From positions 46,388,103-46,403,102 of the forward strand of contig CM060324.1 in NCBI GenBank assembly GCA_030674155.1: 15,000 bases of DNA. The letters run 5' to 3'. The stretch is from Stramonita haemastoma (Eukaryota; Mollusca; Gastropoda; Neogastropoda; Muricidae). Of the stretch, positions 9,118 through 15,000 are shown piece by piece. The notes beneath the pieces are model-generated. The model ran no database searches. It had not been told where the DNA came from and saw nothing but the letters and a program-made list of their open reading frames with translations. A program made the translations under genes and the position numbers. Within the stretch, counting starts at the first letter, position 1. Every line of letters begins with the position of its first letter.

Positions 9118-9704
9118 TTTTGTTATCGTTAAATGGTTGATGTCATAAAACTGGTCAGGCTCAACAGAGGTAAGATCTGTTCCTCCCCGGGCCTGGAAAC
9201 ATTGTATGGAATGGTGCGTAGTGTATTTGATATAAGAAACCTACGTATGTGTTCAGCTTATTATGCATCACTCTCGACCTCAATATCAATGGCCCTCGAT
9301 TTTACTCCTTGCTAATATCACACACACCAGCAGATTTTATCTTCAATCCACGTCAGACTCAACTGATTTTCCCGATAAAGTTCGGGAGTACCCTTTATGA
9401 TGTTCACAATCTGGACCGAGATTTTTTTTTTTATATGTAATAAGCATCTTTTTTTTTTATTGCCGTTATTTTGGTCGTGTTTACACCTGTGTTGATAAAA
9501 TGACGGTATAAATATCGTCTAAGCTAAGCAGTTTAAAAATGAGGTTGGTTGTCTAGGAACGGGTTCTCACAGTTGAACAATATTGTGCCAGTTAGCGACT
9601 TGAGAGTCTTTAAGGACACGACAGTCAGCCCTACGGATGGGAGGGACAACAGCAAAGCTGCAGCATCTGTTTTGATGATTGTGCCTGTCAGAATTTTTGG
9701 TTTT
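9118..9704. other. Unique intronic sequence, no gene recognised
   Basis: AT-rich DNA with T runs at 9422-9432 and 9450-9458. Two overlapping + frames (9133-9315 and 9249-9440) are about 60 codons, lack known motifs and are not flanked by good splice sites. The frame opening at 9549 stays open only because it runs into the next microsatellite. Confidence 0.45.
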
Positions 9705-10312
<608 letters not shown>

Positions 10313-10365
10313 ATATCACACACCTTGTCACACTGAGGTTCAAGGAGTGTAGTGTTGGGTACAAA

Positions 10366-10530
10366 TACCTGTTCATTGGCTCATCATTACCTTACATTGC
10401 CGGTAGTTATATTACTTCAGGTATACATACCTACCTGTTCACTAGTTGTTACCTACCGGTACTTGTATTACCTATGTTCACTACTTGTTACCTACCAGTA
10501 GTTATATCACTTATACCTACCTATTCAGGG
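10366..10530. repeat. Degenerate tandem repeat, unit about 42 bp
   Basis: Three to four diverged copies share CCTGTTCACTAGTTGTTACC-like text followed by TACCGGTAGTTATATTAC-like text (e.g. 10433-10472 and 10473-10513). Unit lengths vary because of internal gaps. It is not a simple microsatellite and has no counterpart elsewhere in the window. Confidence 0.6.
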
Positions 10531-10576
10531 GTTGTCAATCGTTGTTTTTTGTTTTTTTTCTCGAGCAGGTGACTAA

Positions 10577-10866
10577 GTGCGCATCGGTGGTCTGGAGGTA
10601 GGCTAACGCACCCGCCTAGAAGTTGGAGGGAAGCGCGGGTTCGATACCCATTTGAGGCTGAACTTTTCTTCCATTCACGTCACCGCAAGTGGTGGTCTGA
10701 GTGCTAGTCTTTCATATGAAACGAAAAACCTGAGGTCCCTTGCGCAAGACGTATTCATCTTAGTGCACGGTAAAGACCCAAACGGCAAGAAGAGGGTTTT
10801 CCAGGGCAAATTCTGTAGGAAAAGCACTTTCGTAAGGAAAATAAATAACACATACAGACAGGAAGC
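10577..10866 (+). mobile_element. tRNA-derived SINE
   Basis: The head carries a perfect RNA polymerase III B box, GGTTCGATACC, at 10638-10648. A degenerate A box (about TGGTCTGGAGGT, 10588-10599) lies 38 bp upstream, with TAACGCACCCGCCT between them as in tRNA-derived heads. The body (about 10686-10866) holds the blocks GTGGTGGTCTG, GCTAGTCTTTC, GGTAAAGACCC, AAATTCTGTAGG and GGAAAATAAATAA. I recognise these, in this order, from SINEs widespread in molluscs. It may belong to a family with a conserved central domain, but the name is not certain. The 3' tail is indistinct and no target-site duplication was identified. It is not a functional tRNA gene: no cloverleaf acceptor stem closes. Confidence 0.8.
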
Positions 10867-10990
10867 TGGATTGCTTTGCTTATAGTATCCTCACAGCGCT
10901 GATTTAGTTTTCCTGTTCAAAATATCAAATGCAATTATTTTCCACTGGGGTTAGCAGCTGCTGTGTCATCTCTGTCTCCGTCTCTCTCCC

Positions 10991-10995
<5 letters not shown>

Positions 10996-11073
<78 letters not shown>
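10996..11073. repeat. (AC)n microsatellite, about 39 units
   Basis: A pure AC run of about 78 bp that opens the last compound microsatellite region. Confidence 0.97.
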
Positions 11074-11077
<4 letters not shown>

Positions 11078-11139
11078 AGTCGCGCTCATTTAGGCTATAC
11101 ACGCACATGCACACTCACTCTCTCAGTTATCCCTCCCCC

Positions 11140-11435
<296 letters not shown>

Positions 11436-11534
11436 TAAATGCATATAATTATGCCCAGCAACTTTTTCTGTTCATACTATTGAATATACATCGATGTTCC
11501 GGACAGACTTAGCAGCCAGACTGGCGGGTTCTGT

Positions 11535-11553
11535 CCCCCCCCCCCCCCCCCCC
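11535..11553. repeat. Poly-C homopolymer (about 19)
   Basis: An uninterrupted C run followed by a short CA run. Further C-rich blocks lie at 11629-11664. On the minus strand these are G-quadruplex-prone. Confidence 0.9.
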
Positions 11554-11850
11554 ACAACACACACACACAAGTATGCATGTATTGACAAACGGCCAGAAGA
11601 AGGCTGCATGCCCTCAACAGAACCCCAGTCCCCCCCTCCCCCCTCTTATCTCCCCCATCCCCCCGTTTTTTCTTCAATACAGAAGAAAAAAAATCCCCAA
11701 CAAAAGCCACACTCCACTGTTAAAACACTCATAGCAAAGCCAAGGAATTGGGGACCTCTAAGTCTAGTTAAAAGCAAGTACAGCTGTCAGGGAAATTTCG
11801 AAGTTTTTTTTTTTTTTCGCATACAGAAAAAAAAGAAGTTCAGATTAGGA
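11554..11850. other. Spacer between the microsatellites and the LINE tail
   Basis: This spacer holds C-rich runs, a T14 run at 11804-11817 and no recognisable gene. The left edge of the LINE insertion is taken at 11851. Without its 5' end no target-site duplication can be paired. Confidence 0.45.
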
Positions 11851-12010
11851 GAATACGAATACGAATACGAATACGAATAGTTTATTCAGATTTTAGGCCA
11901 TAGCCCCTTTCTGAAGGGGGGTTATACATAATCACGAACAACAACAACAATCAGAATACATTTCCCAAACATCTACAGTTACTGAAACAAATTAATATGC
12001 ATTTGTAATA
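11851..12010 (-). other. LINE 3'UTR, terminal hairpin and (GTATTC)n tail
   Basis: On the + strand, four GAATAC units and one GAATAG (11851-11880) are the complement of a GTATTC-type tail. Next to it is TTTATT (11881-11886), i.e. AATAAA on the transcribed strand. A 6-bp stem, CCCCTT/AAGGGG (11904-11909 with 11914-11919, 4-nt loop), lies about 20 bp inside. LINEs of the stringent type prime from a 3' hairpin followed by short tandem units, so this is the probable template-recognition end. The rest of the 3'UTR is AT-rich. Confidence 0.75.
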
Positions 12011-12640
12011 TTACGATAAAGCAGTATTTACCCTTTTCAATGCATGGTAAACATACATGGCAAGATTTGTTAAAGATGCCTCATGTTTTGTCGACAGAAG
12101 AACATTTACCCTAAAGTTACAAGGATCATTATAATATTTTGGTCTAATGAATTGCATTCTAAGATCATGTAAGGCTGGACAGCAAAACAAAAAATGAATT
12201 TCGTCTTCTTTTGCGTTATGACATAAGCTACATTTCAATTCATCTTCAGTTTTACTCTGGTATCTATTGCGGTGACATGCAATATCAGAAACACCAAACC
12301 TGAATTTAGTTAGAGCACTTTTAATATATCGATTAATTTTCATGTCGATGTACATTTCTTTAGAACAAGATGTTTTAAACAGCCTATATTGAGCAAATCT
12401 GTCACTGTTATACACATGTTCATGCCAATCTTGCCATCTGCAATCAATAAGCCTTTGTTTGAAACTTTTTAAAAAAGCTGGGATACACTGTACTCCTTGA
12501 TTATCCCATACAAAAGAAAATCCATATGAATTCAAGCACTGCCGAACACTCGTAACCCAAGTTTTCTTACCATTCCTATCTAGATTGTTCAACACTATAT
12601 ATGCTTTTAAAGGTATTCTACATTGATCCATACGAGTCAA
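12011..12640 (-). pseudogene. LINE ORF2 segment: C-terminal domain with CCHC motif
   Basis: This 209-codon open segment ends at the ORF2 stop (12011-12013). After a connector rich in Trp and Leu it carries a CCHC zinc-type motif, C137-x2-C140-x8-H149-x4-C154, in the context KCSLCHNAKEDEIHFLFCC. That is the nucleic-acid-binding finger found at the C terminus of many LINE reverse transcriptases. It begins with no true ATG. It continues the 12637-12915 segment after a one-base shift near 12638-12645 (a short A/T run). Confidence 0.85.
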
Positions 12641-12915
12641 TTTAACCAGTATTTAATACATTTTAGGTAAGAGTTAATATATATGGGAAATCTTCCAAGC
12701 TCTCCATACACAAGGTCATTGGGGGTTCGGAGGTCAACATTCAAAAAACGTTTCATAGCATATAAGTGTACATTTTCAACCACATGGCTTTTTTCAAAAG
12801 CCCATATTTCAGCCCCATACAACATTATTGGCTGTACTTGAGTATCAAATAATTTACAAAAAAGAGAAAAACTACAGCAGTCCAATTTATACAGTACACG
12901 AAAAATGGCAAAAAA
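12637..12915 (-). pseudogene. LINE ORF2 segment: post-RT connector
   Basis: This segment carries LYGAEIW (at about 12800-12822) and YGELGRFPIYI, blocks typical of the region just after the reverse transcriptase thumb in this kind of LINE. It has no start of its own. It joins the upstream part by a shift in an A6 run (12910-12915 on +) and the downstream part by the shift near 12640. Upstream, 12916-13068 continues the same protein (e.g. NAYKYLGLYFSTRLSFG) with a further shift around the T5 run at 13041-13045. Confidence 0.8.
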
Positions 12916-13068
12916 CTGCTTTTTTAGCTCTGCTTACTAGATCTTGACATGCAAAGCCAAAACTAAGTCTAGTTGAAAAGTACAGACCAAGATATTTATA
13001 TGCATTCACTGTTTCTACCTTTACATTACCATATCGTCCATTTTTCTTGTCGTGCTAAATACCCTCCC

Positions 13069-13320
13069 TTACGAAAAAACAACTATATTTGTTTTGCCCA
13101 TATTTACTTTTAACTTTAACCTAGATGCAGCCATATACAAGTTATCAAGTTGCCTTTGTAAGCCAGTCACTGTTGTCGATAGTAAAATTATATCATCAGC
13201 AAATAACAGTATGAATAATTCAATCAGGTCAAAAGTCACACCATGTTTACCATTCTGGATGATGTTCAGGGCTAGTTCATTAATAAACAATGAAAACAAA
13301 ACTGGACTACAAACATCCCC
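13069..13320 (-). pseudogene. LINE ORF2 segment: reverse transcriptase motif C (FADD) and thumb
   Basis: The segment begins at GDVCSPVLFSLF, the second half of RT motif B, and contains the catalytic FADD (motif C; the codons lie near 13192-13203) followed by LKVNMGKTNIVVF. The aspartate pair coordinating the catalytic metals is intact. The open frame reaches back to 13419, but only the part up to about 13320 is homologous. It is out of frame with the RT segment before it by one base missing in a G run (C4 at 13317-13320 on +), and with the next part by one extra base in an A6 run (13074-13079). Confidence 0.9.
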
Positions 13321-14126
13321 TGTTTTACTCCATGAGTGCAGTTTAAAACTTCTGAAAAATGTGCTCCCGATCTTATTCTCGCCTTCACTTCTTGGTACAT
13401 ACTTTTCAAACAACGACATAATTTACCTGTAATTCCATTGTTTAACAAAATAGGCCACAACAACTTTCTAGAAACAGAATCGAACGCTTTTTCGAAATCA
13501 ACAAATGCTACATATAATTTTCTATTATTCGTGAATTGTTTCTGAACTGCTGCTAACAAAGTAAACATATGATCCACCGTAGAATAACCTTTCTTAAACC
13601 CACCTTGGTATTCTCCAGTAATCTCATTTTGATTTATCCATTCCTGTAATCTTCTGTTAATGACAAAGCTATATAGTTTACTACTTATATTACATAATGA
13701 TATCCCTCTATAATTATTGACATTATTTACATCCCCCTTTTTAAATAATGGTAAAATAACAGATTCTTTCCAGCTTTCGGGATAAATACCAGTATCAAAT
13801 AAATAGTTGAATAACTTCACTAAAAACTGGACTATGTTCCCACAAGAGTTCTTAAAAAATTCTCCTATAAGACCATCTGGGCCAGCAGATTTATTGTTTT
13901 TCAATTTTCTGATGGCTAATAACACTTCATCTTTTGAGATTGGCCTATTTAACATTTCATCACCTTTCTCTGTTAAATCATCATCCTGTACAATATTTTC
14001 TTCATCATCCTTTTCTAATATACTTTTAAAATGTTGAAACCAGTCAGAGATAGAAATGTCATTCTGAGGCTGTGACTTCCTATTGCATATTTTACGTACT
14101 GCTCCCCAAAAATAATTGTTGATCAT
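13321..14126 (-). pseudogene. LINE ORF2 segment: reverse transcriptase fingers and palm
   Basis: The open segment runs 13272-14126 (284 codons), of which the part up to GVKQG is homologous. Residue positions in this segment: NKSAGPDG 78-85 (motif 2a type), FKKGD 128-132, NYRGISL 138-144, QGGFKKGYST 174-183, motif A FVDFEKAFD 208-216 with catalytic Asp 210, and GVKQG 266-270 (start of motif B). The ATG at 14126 is internal, not the real start, because homologous residues continue upstream in another frame (to about 14250) across the A5 run at 14108-14112. Confidence 0.92.
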
Positions 14127-14324
14127 TTACAGAATTTGAAAGCTCAGTATATAAAGCATCATTGTATTCTTTTTCTTTCTTTTTATTTAGATTTTTATAT
14201 TCTCGTCTTGCAATACAATAACGAACCCTGTCATCGTTTTGTCGAGTTTTTTCTAAATTTTCTCAATAGCCTCCGCACTTTACGCTTTGCTGTTTTGCAC
14301 TCATGATCGAACCATCTTCTTCGC
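14127..14324 (-). pseudogene. LINE ORF2 linker between endonuclease and RT
   Basis: This stretch continues the ORF2 protein in two frames. One runs from about 14326 to 14250 (RRRWFDHECKTAKRK), the other from about 14250 to 14113 (YCIARREYKNLNKKKEKEYN). Both have the basic, WF..EC-type character usual between EN and RT domains. Frame changes fall at T6 runs, 14332-14337 and 14247-14252 on the + strand. It has no independent gene. Confidence 0.7.
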
Positions 14325-15000
14325 TCATTTATTTTTTATACTAGGAATTCTTTTTATCATACATTCAGCTTGTTCTTTGACAATGTCATTAAAGTCATTC
14401 AGAGCTCTATTAACATCAACATCTATGAGAGCTTCCGCTCTACACAGACGACCTTGCACATCATTTGAATTCATAGAAGTACAAAACAAGTGTTCATATT
14501 CTTTTTTCCAACAATACTTCGTTATAAACTGAGTTCTAACTATATTTACATCATTTGAGCTAGATTTCCACTTGCTTTGTTTTTCAATACACATTAAAAG
14601 GGGCAAATGATCCGATTCTATTCTTTCTACCACATGAAGATACGACTTATCCTTAATAGCCTCAAATAAATTAACAGTTGTCAAAAAATAGTCATTAACA
14701 CTGTTACCAACATCAGAAATGTATGTGAAACGACCATAATGATCGCCATTACATACTCCATTCAAAATACATAGACCAAAAACAGTACACAGGCTTAGTA
14801 ACTTTTTCCCATATAGATTTAATATCTTATCTTCAGACTTTCTTTGAAAACTACTATGAGAATCTTGTTTTTGCCAACCTGTGAAGTTCTTCATCATTCA
14901 TAATTTCAGGAAAAAATTCTGCAGTCCTGGCATTTAGATCACCACATATCAATAAATCAACATCACTGAAAGAAAGAACCATATCCATGAGACATTGTTC
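14325..15000 (-). pseudogene. LINE ORF2 segment: APE-like endonuclease (5'-truncated by the window)
   Basis: The part from 14876 to 15000 reads CGDLNART, the metal-binding GD(F/L)NA motif (Gly codon at 14941-14943). A frame change between about 14847 and 14875 joins it to a 190-codon segment. In that segment KILNLYGKKLL is at 24-34, GRFTYISDVGNSVNDY at 55-70 and the catalytic SDH at 95-97. These are the last three conserved blocks of apurinic-type LINE endonucleases, which nick the target DNA to prime reverse transcription. The ATG at 14897 is a product of the frame change, not the start. Earlier endonuclease blocks (N..., E..., the Y/R region) lie past the window edge. Confidence 0.88.

Larger units (their letters stand above)
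11851..15000 (-). mobile_element. APE-type non-LTR retrotransposon (LINE), 5' end outside the window
   Basis: At least 3.15 kb of a LINE lies on the minus strand. In transcription order it shows an APE-like endonuclease, a linker, a reverse transcriptase, a C-terminal domain with a CCHC motif, a 3'UTR with a hairpin, and a hexanucleotide tail. The architecture fits the APE-bearing LINE clades (Jockey/CR1/I-like range), but I cannot assign the clade. ORF1 and the start of the endonuclease would lie beyond 15000. The reading frame is interrupted about nine times by net single-base shifts, listed in the segment entries. The clear catalytic motifs survive, and no unambiguous nonsense substitution was seen between the shifts. 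Confidence 0.93.

Noticed and set aside
10581..10655. tRNA gene
   Set aside because: A perfect B box is present, but the A box is degenerate and the acceptor, D and anticodon stems do not close into a cloverleaf. The sequence runs on into a SINE body.
13052..14532. Plus-strand ORFs at 13052-13432, 13336-13545, 13807-14037 and 14287-14532
   Set aside because: They are antisense shadows of the minus-strand LINE ORF2, which has clear RT and endonuclease motifs.

Overview
The window looks like nuclear DNA of an invertebrate animal, most likely a mollusc and perhaps a gastropod. Three observations point that way: a split Rho-family gene whose coding exon ends at a splice donor; several short retroposon families that I recognise as the type common in mollusc genomes; and a very high load of long, barely interrupted microsatellites (about a fifth of the window by eye). 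The organism call is inference, since no species-specific marker is visible. No prokaryotic operon, CRISPR array, rRNA or functional tRNA gene was found.

Layout. 1-946 is unique AT-rich DNA. About 1000-1830 is a locally CpG-rich candidate promoter and 5' leader. It leads into one confident host coding exon (1834-2053, + strand), the first coding exon of a RhoU/Wrch-type small GTPase, which ends at a GTCAGT donor. No second exon was found, so 2054 onward is probably a first intron of at least 12.9 kb. That intron would hold everything else. Between about 2.8 and 11.5 kb there are several SINE-like retroposon pieces (3251-3360, 5035-5131, 8993-9117, 10577-10866) and a LINE 3'-end fragment (4862-4930). 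The same stretch carries a 78-bp AT tract, six compound microsatellites built from the same few units, and a 30-bp minisatellite (7749-8105).

From 11851 to the right edge, on the minus strand, lies a long copy of an APE-type non-LTR retrotransposon (LINE), entered from its 3' end. It shows a hexanucleotide tail, a 3'UTR hairpin, a C-terminal CCHC domain, a reverse transcriptase with motifs A, B and C, and an endonuclease with GDLNA-like and SDH motifs. Its 5' end lies outside the window. Its frame is broken about nine times. Every break looks like a net single-base gain or loss, mostly in homopolymers, and I saw no clear nonsense substitution. That could mean assembly error in a nearly intact element.

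The genes do not form a pathway: one host regulatory GTPase exon carries an intron colonised by retroelements and simple repeats. I did not find a convincing new multi-gene system. The most unusual structures are the minisatellite in which every unit resembles a 3' splice site, the recurrent compound microsatellites, and the indel-only damage of the LINE.
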